Below, in pieces: positions 24,601 through 33,948 of a DNA stretch of 64,000 bases. Source of the stretch: Sipunculus nudus (Eukaryota > Annelida > Sipuncula > Golfingiida > Sipunculidae); contig CM049311.1 of the NCBI GenBank assembly GCA_026874595.1, positions 76,026,453 to 76,090,452 of the forward strand, read 5' to 3'. A program made the position numbers and the translations under genes. How positions within the stretch are numbered: position 1 is the stretch's first letter; each line of letters begins with the position of its first letter. The notes under the pieces were generated by a model that worked only from the letters and a program-made list of their open reading frames with translations, was not told where the DNA came from and made no database searches.

Positions 24601-27600
24601 AGGCCAAACATGGCTGTTAAAAAATATTGCTCGAAATAGGTCAGAATAGGTCAATGGAGATCAAACATAGAGGGAGTTGGATATGACCTTTCATTTATAG
24701 GAGTACATGTAATTAAGTAATGGTAAGGTTCTCACAGTCAGGTGCTTAGATCCAAAATTTGATACATGTTATTTTTATGCCCCTGCCACAAAGTGGCCGG
24801 GGCATATAGTTTTACCCATGTCCGTCATTCCGTCCTTCCCTCCTCCCGTCCTTCCGTCATTCCGAAATCAAACAGTTGTACAGACTTTTTTTCGCAATGC
24901 CTGCAGATATTGGCCTGATTTTTGGAGTGTAAGCAGATATAGACCAGTTACAGATCAAGTTCGCGTTTCGTCCCGGTTGACCTACTTTTGACCGTTTTAC
25001 GGCTCCTAAACTTAGAAAATTTCATGAAAAATAGAAATATTCATGACAGATACACATGTACGGACTTTTTTTCGCATTGCCTGCAGATATTGGCCTGATT
25101 TTTTGTGTGTGAGCAGATATAGACCAGTTACAGATCGAGTTCGCGTTTCGTCCTGGTTGACCTACTTTTGACCGTTTTACGGCTCCTGAACATAGAAAAT
25201 TTCATGAAAAATATGAAATTTCATGACAAATACACATGTACGGACTTTTTTTCGCAGTGCCTGTAGATATTGGCCTGATTTTTGGTGTGTGGACAGATAT
25301 AGACCAGTTACAGATCGAGTTCGCGTTTTGTCCCGGTTGACCTTCTTTTGACTGTTTTACGGCTCCTGAACATAGAAAATTTCATGTAAAATATATATTT
25401 TCATGACAAATACACTTGTACAGACTTTTCTTCACAATACCTGCAGATATTGGCCTGATTTTTGGTGTGTGGGCAGATAATGACCATTTACAGATCAAGT
25501 TCACGTTTTGTCCTAGTTGACCTATTTTTGACCGTTTGACGGCTTCTGAACATAGAAAATTTCATGAAAAATATAAAATTTCATGACAAATACACATGTA
25601 CGGACTTTTTCTGCAATGCCTGCAGATATTGGCCTGATTTTTGGTGTGTCGACAGATATTGACCAGTTACAGATGGAGTTCGCATTTCATCCTGGTTGAC
25701 CTACTTTTGACTGTTTTACGGCTCCTGAACATAGAAAATTTCATGTAAAATATATATTTTCATGACAAATACACTTGTACAGACTTTTCTTCACAATACC
25801 TGCAGATGTTGGCCTGATTTTTGGTGTGTGGGCAGATAATGACCAGTTACAGATCAAGTTCACGTTTTGTCCCAGTTTACCTATTTTTGACTGTTTGATG
25901 GTGCTCTAACATAGAAAATTTCATAAAAAGGTGCACATGAATGGACTTTTTTTCGCAGTGCCTGCAGATACGGGCCTGATTTTTGGTGTGTAGGCAGATA
26001 ATGACCAGTTACAGATTGAGTTCTTGTTTTGTCTCAGTTGACCTACTTTTGACAATTTGACTGCTCCTGAACATAGAAAGTTTCATGAAAAATATAAATT
26101 TTCATAACAAATGCATATGTACTGACTTTTTTTCCTCAATGCCTGCAGATACCACCCTGATTTTTTTTGTGTGGGCAGATAATGACAGTTACAGATCGAG
26201 TTTGCGTTTCATCCCGGTTGACCTACTTTTGATTGTTTTACGGCTCCTAAACATAGAAAATTTCATGAAAGACAGAAATTTTTATGGAAAATGCACATGT
26301 ATGGACTTTTTTTCACAATGCCTGCATATACTGGCATGATTTTTGGTGTGTTGCTTGATAATGACCCATGACAGATCGAGTTTGCATTTTGCCCTTGTTG
26401 ACCTACTTTTGACCATACGACACCTCCTGAACTTAAAAAATTTTCCAAATTTTACAAATGTTTCTAATTTGCCCAAGGCGGGGGCATTCGTGTCGTTCCG
26501 ACACATCTAGTTTATATTTCTAACATAATTGTTTATCTATGCTATCCTATCTGTATCCTACTATGATAGTGGATTTCAGTGTGTGTTAAAGTAAAGTATT
26601 ATTCCACTCCAAAGTCAGCTGAAACATGTTCCATTCCCACCAAACTCTTTCCAAATATACATTACCACCTGGACTATGTCCTCAGAGTACTTGAATGTCA
26701 CATTCCTGTGCCCTTATCGAACCCTCAGATGTCCATTTCTCCATGCTTCTCAAAACCACTCTTGGGGGCTGCCATTTTGCATGCTCACTAAAACTCAGAT
26801 GTCACAGGTCAGATTTCAAAATAATTGCTATACTGCTAGTATGTATATATATACTTTTTTATATAACAGGAGCAGCTGATGTGTCTGAACTTGAAGAGAG
26901 TGTTAATATCAATGAAGCATTTGACATGTCAACAGCAGTTGGAGCGCATGACTTTGCTAAAATGGAGGGTGATATTGATAAGGAGAGGAGGCGGAAGATA
27001 CAGAAAACAGAACAAGATGTTATTGAAGAGGAACAACAAAAAAGGTTTATAAAAAGTAGCATTCATTTCACACTGACATGACACTGATGCCCAGATTTAT
27101 GTGGTCCATGCAGTTATGGTCATTTCTCTGTATCTATTTTAGCCTATATGTCATGTCATTTTCCTGTAAACCATTTAAAAACCATTTCATAGGAAACTAG
27201 TCTGTTCTGTAGCAACATCTGACCACCAACATAAAATGGACATGACTACGAACAGTGATGACTTTATAATAGACATTACGCTCAAAAGAGGCACTCATAA
27301 TACTTGGATCAAGAGATGCTGACTCCTGTTTACCATGACGTTTGTATTCTCATTGTGCACACGCTTCAATCTTACATCACAAGTAAGTCATAACCATATC
27401 CCTGAAGGACAACGACTGTCACTTGTCAGGGACATCATGTCAACTGCAGAGTCAACCAGGCTGTAACATGAATGATATTTATGTCATTAGCAGGTATGAT
27501 ACTAAAATTTACACATTTTCCTCTTTCTGCAATGATACAAGTTTTGTTTGGTTAGATTGTCTTACTGAAACATAATAATGATAAAACAGGTGGACAGGGA

Positions 27601-30600
27601 TAGAGGAACAGACTGTGGTTTCATTATTCTTAAAATAGTTAAGGACATATTTACAGCTGCCAATGCTGCAGCCTTTTGAAATACCATTTTAGTGACTTAT
27701 TCTACTAGAGAAAAAATGTTGACCTAAAATATATGTTCAAAGAACTCAAAACTATTCAATCAAAAGAAGCATTGTGGAATTGATTTAACTAAAAATGACA
27801 AATTTCTTTGAAAACTACATTTACCATTACTTCATTGAAACCATAAAAATACACTATAATCTAAATGGCTTAAAAGGTTTCAACTTACAAGTAAGATAAG
27901 TCGTCTTTTATGTTTTCTCACAAAAGATTATCTCTTGGGGCATGCAGCTAAAATCTATTAATGATGGTAGCATGCTCTTTTCTATTTCCAGATACCAGAG
28001 GTGGTTACGAAGAGCACGACTCTCTGACTTAGCTGACATCAGAAGGTTAAACTGTATATACCAGTCCGGCACAGACTTGATAGGGAGGCCAGTTATTGTC
28101 GTTATCGGTAGAAACTTACCGCAGACAGTTAGTCGAGAGAGGGTAAGTTGGTGATTGTCTGCTTATGATATTTTTTCTTTGGTATGTAGATATTATCAAA
28201 TATAATATCTCTTTGGATGTGGTATCTTATGTTTTATCACAAACCACAACATTTGGAAGAAACCAAAATAACTGCCTTCAGCTTAAAACCCATAACTGAA
28301 AATATGCATTGATGTCAAATATTCTATATGCATGAATAAAAGACTAAGTAAGCCTGTATATGTACTTGTGAACAAGCAGAAGGCTGTAGTGGGATAATTG
28401 ACCCATGGATTGAGGTAGGCTCTACCTCAGAATGGCTTTGTACTTGTGTCATTTTGTGAGGAACAGATATGCTTAAGGACACATGGGATTTACATAGTAA
28501 CAGACACATATGGTTGATTCTTTATGTTTGAGTGTTTCATGGTTGCCTTGTGTTGATATAATCAGACATAATGTATCTGTGTATATAGTATCGCAGGAAT
28601 TAATTATAAACCGAAAAATGTGATTCAGCCAAAACAGGTTCATTAACCACAGAATTGCTTGATTAAACTTGCATGTTTTGAGTGTTTTGGATTATATTAT
28701 TAGAAAATAAAAAGTAAATAATTTATGTGTGTGTGCATGTATATTCATATATACCGTGAAAACTCACTTTAGGACCATCCCTCAATCATGACCACTATTT
28801 TTGGTCCCAAACTAATGGGAATGATAAAAACCACCCACAAACACAACCACCACACTAACATGACCACTTTGGCTGGCCCCACAGGAGGTCATGTTATTGA
28901 GGTTTAACTGTATATATAAAAGTTTGAACCTACGCATTTTGACTTATCTTGATCATTCGTTTCCTTACCTCACTAAATTTTATAAAACTTTACATGTGTA
29001 TAGATATGGTCGAGAGGACAAAGTCTATTTAAAAGGGTTCATGATCTTTACTAGTTTTCATATTTTTTATTACAAATACCAATTTTTTTCAACCGTAAGG
29101 TTTTGCTTCATATTATGCAATTTCAAAATGCCATGAATTACTTTTAGAGTGTGCTTGTGTTATTTTGAATGAACACCATGGAAATTTTTGGCAGATCATG
29201 AGCTACTCTCTTAAAGCCATTTATCTTAACTGTATGCATTGTTTTGCCAGGAATTCTCTCATGAAAAATAAACTTTAAGAATGTTGTTACCCATGGGGTT
29301 TAATCCTTTTCCCTTCTTTATTCCTAAATTTCCCCACATTGTCTGGATTCAAATTCCTCCTTTTTCCTGTTTTCATAAGTGTGTGCTGGACAGCCTGGGA
29401 TGACCGTTTGATGTCCCATTTTAAGAATTATTCCAATTTAAAAATTTATGAATATTTTCTGGAATTAAATATTTTATACTGTGAACTTCTTTAATAACAC
29501 AATGCAGAGTGTTTTCCGTAAGAGCTGTGAAGACCTGTGTATTTGTGAATATCAGACTATGTGAAGGTGTATTTGTGAATGTCTCATTTCAGGCATTACT
29601 CTACTTCATCCAGACCATGGAAAACGTCGTCCTGAAGAACTACGTGATGGTGTACTTCCACACCCTCACAGACAAAAATCACTCTGTAGACACACAGTTG
29701 TTGAGGAACATTTTTGAGATTACAGATCAAAAGTAAGTCATATTTTTATGGCCATGTAGGTGCTACCTGTATTGCTGATTCCACAATCTCACATTGATTT
29801 ACTACACATGTGATAGTGAGGATGTGGCAATCTGTATGTTGGAGAGTGGGCTTCTGTAAGCTGCATCAGCCATCAGGTTCATCAGATAAGAGATCAAATT
29901 TACTTTTCATTATAATTTATCGCCACAGGATATCCTTATATAGGGTGTAATGATTAGCCAGTGCATTGATATATCATGATACTATTCCAGTATCAAATGT
30001 GTATCGTCAAATGTCCCTTTATTGATACATTAATGATATATGACCATCCAACAAAAAGTTCAACATATTTAGTGACCTCCGGCATTTAATTATAGTCCAC
30101 AGCTTAACATGTGTAAGGCAAAACATAATTTATCAGAAATCAGTTAATCAGTATTTGTTGAGTAACTGTCACATGGGAAAACATATTGAAAGACTGCTTC
30201 TTTTTCATTTTTCCAAATCCATACAGGCAAACAGGTGGTCGAACTGGAAACCTGATTTAACTCAAGTAACAGGGAATAACAAAGACTTGGAATCTGTTGT
30301 ATGTATCATGCTGTGTATCATATCATAGTACTATGTGTATTGTAATGTGGGATAATGTATCTTTACAGCCATATTCTTTAAAATGTAAGGGTTTATAACT
30401 ACTGAGTCCTCAGATTGTTATTTCATATGCATGTAGGCAAGCTACCAAGGCTAATATTTTCACTAGTGATGAAAAAGTTTCAACTTAATTTAAAAGTTCA
30501 TGTGGACCAATAACCCATAAATATAAGATATATATCAAAGGGAGTGCTTGGTATTTTATTAAGACATGTCTCTTTTTTTCCTTAGGTACAAACAGAACCT

Positions 30601-32631
30601 GAATGTCTTGTACATTGTTCATCCAACTTTTTGGACAAAGGTGAGTGAGAGGGAAAATCAAAATGTTCTTCACTTCATTTAGTTGCTCAACTGGTTTTCT
30701 AGTATGCCTGATGTTAATCATCTAGCTTGTATTCTGTTTAGCTTACTTTTCATTTGCAGTGCAGACCCTGGTTCAGTTCTGAATTGAATTGGAATTGAAT
30801 TGAAAGTTCCATAAATCTTTTTGATTGGAATTATGTCTCACCTCCCATAGGGGAGACATATAGTGTTTGGTTTGTCATTTGCGTCTGTAGTCTGACATCA
30901 TACATTTAATTTCTTGTGAACCCGATAATTTTTTAACCACTCAGTATTCAGTATTTTTTCATAAAATTTGAAATTTACATTGTATCACCAAAATCTCAGC
31001 TGAGTTCAAAAACAGGTGCCTTGACCTTCACCATCAAGGTCAAATAGACCAAAATTGAACATTTTTGCGAAATCCAGAAGTAATCAATACGTATCGCATA
31101 TTTCTCACTCAAATTTGAAACAAATTTTGTTTCAACCAAGTTCTTTGATGAGTTTGAAAACAAATAACTTTGACATCGATCTTCAAGGTCAAATCCTTGG
31201 CATTATTGCTTATTGTTTGTGTGATTTCTCGTGAATGTGGTAACTTTTGAAGCAGAGTACATGCTTTCCTCAGATTTGACACACAAATTGTTTCAACCAA
31301 GTTCTTAAACAGGATGGTAATTTAATGACCTTTACTTTATCTTCAAGGTCAAATCAGCCAGAAGAGAAATTATTTGTGAACATTGCAACTTTTTTGTTAC
31401 TAAATATATTTTCATGAAATTTGACTCGTGTAAAGTTTCTACCAAAATGTTGGAGGTGTTAAAAACTGGTGACCTTGACCATCATTAAGGTCAAATCAGC
31501 AGAAATAGAAATATTTTGTTAACACTTTAACGTTTATAGTAGTCTGTATTTTTTGGTGAAATTTAATACATGAGTTGTTTCTACCAAAATCTCAGATATG
31601 TTCAAAGGCTGGTAACCTTGAATCCCAAATTTTTTCAGAAGTCTGTATTTTTTCCTCAAATTTGGGGATGGGAATCCCATTGGGGGAGACCTCTCTGTTT
31701 TTGCAATGGAAAAAAATGAATTAACAAATTTGAATTGACCCCTCAGGCCTGGTGCTGGATATGTTTAATAACCAGTAGGGTTTGAACTGGCAGATTTAGC
31801 ACATCGACAGAATAATATAAAGATTACTTTGAATGTTGATAAGTTTATTCATGTCTTTAAGGTAATGGGATGGTTCTTTACCACGTTCACTGTGTCCAAC
31901 ATCAAACATAGGATCAAGTATATTCCCGGTCTGGAGTATCTACACCAGCGCATCAGTCCAGACCAGCTGGAACTTCCTAACTTCATCCTAGATTACGATA
32001 TGCAGGTAAAAGCTGAAATCCTATATAATTCAACAATGTGAGCATGATCGCCCAATATCAGAATTCTGGCTTCTTCTTGGATAAGACAGTTCTAGTTGCC
32101 ACCAAACTATTCGTAGATATATTTGTGCCTTGTGAGTGTCCATGGTGTATCTTTGTGTTGTATTTTCCTGCCCTTTTCAAAGCTTGTCAGATCCACTCCT
32201 TACAGGCATTCAAAAGCATTGACATCTTTTGTTGTAAATATGGGAGGGTATTCAATAATCTATATCAATAAGACACAAGAATTATATCTTCATGCCACCA
32301 GAAGTTATTGCCACACAGCCAATCAGATCAAGACAAATCATTAACTGCAGAAGAGAATGTCCAATCCTAATGGTGTGTACCTGCTGACATTGCCACACGC
32401 ATATAAATCTTAGTCACATGGTCTGGAGCAAAGGCTCTTCAGATGCCAGTTCAGATTTGTGCTCTCTTTACCTATCTTTATACTTCATGTGAATGTTGGT
32501 ACAGATGTTCAGCTTAGCATCGTGGGTCTAGGGTCACTTTTACCTAATTTACCTTGCATTTCTTTTCTCTTCAGGTAAATGGAACGCGGTACTATGACCC
32601 AGATGAAGATCAAGCCATAGGAGCCCTGTAA
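3446..32631 (+). CDS. GDAP2: GDAP2, C-terminal seven coding exons (5'-partial)
   Basis: Joined exons 3446-3608, 26870-27044, 27992-28142, 29593-29732, 30586-30640, 31862-32005 and 32575-32631 sum to 885 nt: 294 codons plus TAA, with every junction in phase. GDAP2 proteins have an N-terminal macro (ADP-ribose-binding-type) domain and a C-terminal CRAL-TRIO (Sec14-like lipid-binding) domain, about 500 residues in all. This part starts at the end of the macro region (LLPLYFPR, then VGNEDGEPVIPERQIRI), passes a linker with AHDFAKMEGDIDKERRRK, and covers the whole CRAL-TRIO part (YQSGTDLIGRPVIVV, ALLYFIQTMENVV, YVMVYFHTLTD, VLYIVHPTFWTK, WFFTTFTVSNIKHRI, ISPDQLELPNFILDYD). The macro domain itself lies before base 1. 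The first intron is 23.3 kb and packed with repeats. Biochemical function is not well established for the family; lipid binding is inferred from the fold. Identification is from remembered family sequence, not a search. Confidence 0.93.
3564..5833 (+). repeat. 52-bp minisatellite made of the GDAP2 exon end and its 5' splice site
   Basis: About 43 tandem copies of a 52-bp unit; key parts in order are ATCAGAATCATCGGCAAACC, then CACCCTCCCATCACAGA, then GTAAGTGTTTGGCC. The first copy is coding exon sequence (QIRIIGKPTLPSQ) running over the true donor at 3609, and the rest lie in the intron. Most copies keep GTAAGT; a few have GTAAAT, GTTAGT or GCAAGT. Variants recur with an offset of 676 bp (13 units), for example CATAAAACCTTCC at 3791 and again at 4467, showing a block duplication inside the array. 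The unit length is 1 mod 3, and one of the three frames reads TAA from GAGTAAG. Confidence 0.97.
5834..6020 (+). repeat. Short fragment related to family D
   Basis: GTGAGCTTACGCGATGGTGC followed by GGCGTCGTACGTCGTG at 5922-5955 resembles the start of the D region near 13993 (GTGAGCTTATGCAAATGATG, then TGGCGTCATCCGTC). It is cut by the start of family A at 6021. Nothing coding is seen. Confidence 0.5.
6021..8031 (+). mobile_element. Family A element, 5' part (interrupted by B)
   Basis: It begins AGCTCAGCTGACTTTAGTCA, a short hairpin, then a CCGTC-rich stretch, then six tandem units of about 337 bp. A landmark GCACAAAT (GTACAAAT in the last unit) falls at 6114, 6449, 6786, 7123, 7460 and 7799. 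Units contain TGATCATGAGATGTT, CTGCAGACTGGTG and in places the palindrome GGTGGCGCCACC. At 8031 the element is broken by family B inside a T-run; its 3' end resumes at 13021. No protein is encoded. Confidence 0.8.
9503..10137 (+). mobile_element. Family C element, copy 1 (635 bp, 9-bp target duplication)
   Basis: Almost identical to 55403-56035. ACAACAACC flanks it on both sides (9494-9502 and 10138-10146), a 9-bp target duplication. Near the 5' end is a perfect 16-bp stem (ATGCGGCGGTATCCAG at 9515-9530, partner at 9535-9550) with a GACT loop. It ends GGGTGCTACGGCTA. No long terminal inverted repeats and no open reading frame are seen. A 9-bp duplication would suit Mutator-like elements, but the superfamily is not assigned. 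Confidence 0.8.
10147..11319. other. Unclassified segment inside family B copy 1
   Basis: It is not matched by the other B copies in this window, so it may be a further insertion or a less deleted part of B. It is somewhat richer in G+C than its surroundings (for example CACCCCGG and TGTACGCGGTGGGTGG near 10350-10400). No coding segment, splice pattern or terminal repeats were recognised. Confidence 0.35.
11320..11341 (+). repeat. Poly-C tract in family B
   Basis: About 22 consecutive C residues. Similar tracts lie in the other B copies (2111-2129 and 22314-22333), so the tract seems to be part of the element. Confidence 0.9.
13021..13242 (+). mobile_element. Family A element, 3' part (resumes after B)
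   Basis: It starts TATTAGTTTCTGCAGACTGG, directly continuing the unit broken at 8031. It ends TCAGCTGAGCGTCATGACCC, ATGGGTCACTTATT, matching the 3' ends at 653-680 and 37383-37417 apart from the last bases. Confidence 0.8.
13243..13840 (+). repeat. Diverged family A/D-like repeat sequence
   Basis: Phrases such as TATCTGAAATTGAGG, CTAGAGCTATAATCACC and the palindrome GGTGGCGCCACC (13528-13539) recall the A and D tandem units, but no clear tandem period is seen. No gene was recognised. Confidence 0.4.
13853..13919. repeat. Imperfect inverted repeat built from TCTAGAC motifs
   Basis: Arms of about 24 bp (GTGTCTAGACAATGTGTCC... and, inverted, GCGTCTAGACATTGTGTCTG...) flank a centre that again contains GTCTAGAC. 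The palindrome GTCTAGAC occurs three times in 67 bp. It could form a cruciform or hairpin; no function is inferred. Confidence 0.65.
13986..15260 (+). repeat. Family D tandem array, ~270-bp units
   Basis: After a CGTC-rich start, about 3.5 units follow. The landmark ATTTTTGCACA occurs near 14294, 14570, 14836 and 15112. Each unit has two subunits with GTGGCGCCACCT-type palindromes (perfect GGTGGCGCCACC at 14819, 14966 and 15095), TTTTGCATGTTTATA and CTCATATC phrases. A long minus-strand reading frame here (15164 to 14655) merely re-reads the repeat (recurring RWRHQF), so it is not a gene. Confidence 0.8.
15648..16193 (+). mobile_element. Family E element, copy 1, 5' part (interrupted by B)
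   Basis: It matches 59267-59795 across about 540 bp: ACGCTCTTTACACAGC, GGGAGCACTGTATTT, CCAATCAGA, GTGACAGCTCATC, GAACAGGCCACAGGCT, TGGCTGGTTTC and GAAGCGCAGC. It stops at GAGTATATTT where family B starts at 16194; the rest of E resumes at 23324. It is non-coding, and its superfamily was not recognised. Confidence 0.75.
18687..21066 (-). pseudogene. LINE ORF2, reverse transcriptase part (one nonsense codon)
   Basis: Reverse transcriptase motifs in order: SPGPDGVTVDFIK, PKNYRGISLLDVLGK, QAGYRKGYSTIDNAF, YIDFSTAFDSVQHD, MGTRQGCMVSPLLFSLFINE, the catalytic LMFADDIV (FADD in place of the usual YADD), then MKINLDKTKIMVF and the thumb region. Near the C-terminus is a CCHC-like cluster, CMYC...DESHFMFEC. 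A TGA at 20685-20687 interrupts the frame between linker and RT; frames before and after it agree, so it is a point nonsense mutation. The stop after LKKLLI is at 18687. The clade is not assigned; the combination of apurinic endonuclease, RT and C-terminal CCHC fits several LINE clades. Confidence 0.9.
21035..22272 (-). pseudogene. LINE ORF2, AP-endonuclease part (frameshifted)
   Basis: This encodes the endonuclease/exonuclease/phosphatase-fold domain that nicks target DNA for target-primed reverse transcription. Visible motifs are ICWNSRGLKSK near the start, CIVETWAKYP with the catalytic E, GGGVLVCIRK, LLGDFNARIG, VVDYIIIS and the closing SDHFPIKCTL. The frame runs in from the 5' truncation at 22272 with no start methionine. 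It goes out of frame near an A6 run (+ strand 21069-21074) and then stops at 21035-21037. The other frame continues directly into the linker and the reverse transcriptase, so one indel explains the break. Confidence 0.88.
23324..23456 (+). mobile_element. Family E element, copy 1, 3' part
   Basis: It continues E after B: GGCATTTGGCTGGCTGCAAG, GTCTAAATGTATCATAAATGG and TTTAGAAGCGCAAGATTTCC match 59820-59863 plus 60373-60425. At GTCTAAATGTATCAT it holds the empty site for the TA-target MITE F found in the other E copy. Confidence 0.7.
23470..24287 (+). mobile_element. Element related to family A, 5'-truncated
   Basis: There are four or so diverged units of about 170 bp (GGTCATGGTGACCTATATTC, ACCTGAAATTAGGTC, CAGGGCACAAATC). 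It ends TTCAGCTGAGCATCATGGGC followed by CACTTGTTT, the same 3' architecture as families A and B. No 5' hairpin end is visible. Non-coding. Confidence 0.6.
24288..24771. other. No gene seen
   Basis: Intronic sequence between two elements. No exon of GDAP2 is expected here from the phase of the flanking exons, and no repeat was recognised. Confidence 0.5.
24772..26510 (+). mobile_element. Helitron-like element with nine 180-bp units
   Basis: The 5' end TTTTTATGCCCCTGCC is followed by ACAAAGTGGCCGGGGC (hairpin), then CCGTC/CTTCCGTC-rich sequence. Nine tandem units follow with a landmark GGACTTTTTTTC or variant at 24881, 25061, 25241, 25421, 25601, 25780, about 25942, 26122 and 26302, an almost exact 180-bp period. 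The 3' end has GGCGGGGGCAT, an inverted partner of the 5' ATGCCCCTGCC, then the hairpin GTGTCGTTCCGACAC, then ATCTAG before a T. A 3' hairpin followed by CTAG with a T flank matches Helitron ends (CTRR). No Rep/helicase is encoded, so it would be non-autonomous. Confidence 0.75.
26511..26869. other. GDAP2 intron end, no other gene seen
   Basis: The pyrimidine-rich stretch ATACTTTTTTATATAACAG leads into the exon at 26870. The preceding sequence has no recognised repeat or coding segment. Confidence 0.6.
26870..27044 (+). CDS. GDAP2: GDAP2 exon b (linker between domains)
   Basis: Acceptor ATATAACAG; the donor is AAAAAG/GTTTAT at 27045, weak because positions +3 to +6 depart from the consensus. 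The acidic and charged linker includes DVSELEESVNINEAFD, AHDFAKMEGDIDKERRRK and VIEEEQQKR. The AHDFAKMEGDID block aligns with the human GDAP2 linker as I remember it. Phase 1 in, phase 2 out. Confidence 0.9.
27045..27991. other. GDAP2 intron, no other gene seen
   Basis: Unique-looking AT-rich intron of 947 bp. It ends TTTTCTATTTCCAG, a good acceptor. No repeat or regulatory element is recognised. Confidence 0.6.
27992..28142 (+). CDS. GDAP2: GDAP2 exon c (start of CRAL-TRIO domain)
   Basis: Encodes YQRWLRRARLSDLADIRRLN and then CIYQSGTDLIGRPVIVVIGR, the entry to the CRAL-TRIO-like domain. The donor GAGAG/GTAAGTT is slightly ambiguous because of the G-run, but the chosen site keeps phase with exon d. 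Confidence 0.93.
28752..28912. mobile_element. TA-target MITE (Tc1/mariner-like)
   Basis: Ends TACCGTGAAAACTC and, inverted, TACAGTTAAACCTC, with TA at both borders inside a TATA context. About 160 bp of non-coding sequence in the intron after exon c. TACAGT-type ends with TA duplication are typical of Tc1/mariner-derived MITEs; the match between ends is imperfect. Confidence 0.6.
29593..29732 (+). CDS. GDAP2: GDAP2 exon d (CRAL-TRIO core)
   Basis: The acceptor is GTCTCATTTCAG and the donor AA/GTAAGTC follows at 29733. Encodes ALLYFIQTMENVVLKNYVMV, YFHTLTDKNHSVDTQLLRN and IFEITDQK. The YVMVYFHTLT strand is the most conserved part of the GDAP2 C-terminal domain. Confidence 0.95.
30586..30640 (+). 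CDS. GDAP2: GDAP2 exon e (CRAL-TRIO, short)
   Basis: A 55-nt exon with acceptor TTTCCTTAG and donor AAAG/GTGAGTG. Encodes YKQNLNVLYIVHPTFWTK, the hydrophobic strand and HPTFW block shared by GDAP2 and other CRAL-TRIO/BCH-type domains. Confidence 0.95.
30832..31702 (+). mobile_element. Tandem-unit element with GGGAGAC ends (family J)
   Basis: The 5' end ATGTCTCACCTCCCATAGGG followed by GAGACAT forms an imperfect hairpin. The interior has about five diverged units of 100-170 bp (TTTCAACCAAGTTCTT, CTTCAAGGTCAAATC, GACCTTGACCATC). The 3' end GGGAATCCCATTGGGGGAGA resembles an inverted 5' end. The layout is the same as in families A, B and the Helitron-like element, but the sequence is different. 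It lies in the intron between exons e and f. Confidence 0.6.
31862..32005 (+). CDS. GDAP2: GDAP2 exon f (CRAL-TRIO, end)
   Basis: The acceptor is TCATGTCTTTAAG and the donor CAG/GTAAAA follows. Encodes VMGWFFTTFTVSNIKHRIKY, IPGLEYLHQRISPDQLELPN and FILDYDMQ. Exactly 48 codons, phase 0 on both sides. Confidence 0.95.
32575..32631 (+). CDS. GDAP2: GDAP2 terminal exon
   Basis: The acceptor is TTTCTTTTCTCTTCAG, a strong polypyrimidine tract. Encodes VNGTRYYDPDEDQAIGAL and ends in TAA at 32629-32631. The short divergent tail after the conserved LDYD block is usual for the family. Confidence 0.9.
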   Translation, partial: VNGTRYYDPDEDQAIGAL

Positions 32632-33787
32632 CTGTACAAGTAGCAGGGATACCATCTACATATGTATCATAATTTATCTGTTAGGTTCAAAATATAAATA
32701 TCAAATATCAGAGAAGTTTTAGCTGTTGTAGGAGATCAGCTTCATCTGGATACAACAGCTTCCTTTTTTTCATCAGTATAAATGATGTATCTTTTCATGT
32801 AACACAAGAATGATATTTGAACATTTTACAGTGTGCTTAAAAGTAGGTGAAAAAAAACGTGTTTGAATAAGATAATTCCAAGAAATGGGTACTTAAGTTT
32901 CATTCAAAACTTTTTTTGTAATTGGTTAATTTCCTTTGAAGACAACAGTTTTTTTTAATATACAAAAGGTCGATTGTTTTGAGACCTCTACTTAGAATAT
33001 TAGGCATAATATCTGTCAGAGAACTACCATACCTGTAATATATATGAGATATAAGTGCATAGCATTTGCTAAATTGTTTCACTTTAACCGTTTTGCTGCC
33101 AGACATACCATGTATATATAATATTTGTCCTGAGACTTTGAGCATTTCTATACATTGATATTACTCATTAATACTGTAACCTCCTTGCTGTGTTCTCTGT
33201 ATTTATATGTTGTTTATATCAATTTATCCAGTCCTTATGTATATATTCCTATATATACTATAACTATAACATGTACTATAGCATTTTCTGTAACATTTCA
33301 AAAAGATATTACATTAAAGATTTTTTGGTAAAGTTTGGTGAATTGGTACTTCATTAATCATGAATTTGTATTATTTGATATTTATTTGAACTTTTTAGTA
33401 TTAAAATTCCAGGCAAAAGATCAAATTGCACATTTAATATGTTACTGTTGTACTTAAACTTGGTATTTTGGAAATATCAATGGAGCACTGGCTATGACAG
33501 ACTGTTTGGGCAAATCTTCTTATGTCTTTATAAATGTACATGTTATAAATGAAAGAAAAACATATTTTAAATTCAATTTATCTCTGAAGAGATGCTGTCA
33601 TCTTCCATATATAATGTAACCAATTTATACAGACTTTATTTTGAAGGGTATGTTTTTGAAGCTCAAAATTCACTATGCCATTCTTATGCATGTGCTAATT
33701 AGGTGTGTGTAAAAACATAATTCTATGTCACAATAATTCAGCATCACAAGAGAAATGATATATTCATTACTCATTATATTTGTACAT

Positions 33788-33793
33788 AATAAA
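33788..33793 (+). terminator. Candidate poly-A signal for GDAP2 (AATAAA)
   Basis: The first canonical AATAAA seen downstream of the GDAP2 stop, about 1.16 kb past it. An earlier ATTAAA near 33312 is an alternative. A chance occurrence is possible in such AT-rich DNA. Confidence 0.35.
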
Positions 33794-33923
33794 TGATATA
33801 TGAGATACCGGTATATAAAATTATATGGATATGTGAGTGGAGGTGTCTGTCTGATAGAATAGGTATTTAGTGTTTGTAGAGAACACATCTACCATACAGG
33901 AAATCTGTGTATGTGTGTCTATG

Positions 33924-33948
33924 TTATATATATATATATATATATATA
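33924..33948. repeat. (AT)n microsatellite
   Basis: About 12 AT dinucleotides without interruption. Confidence 0.95.
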
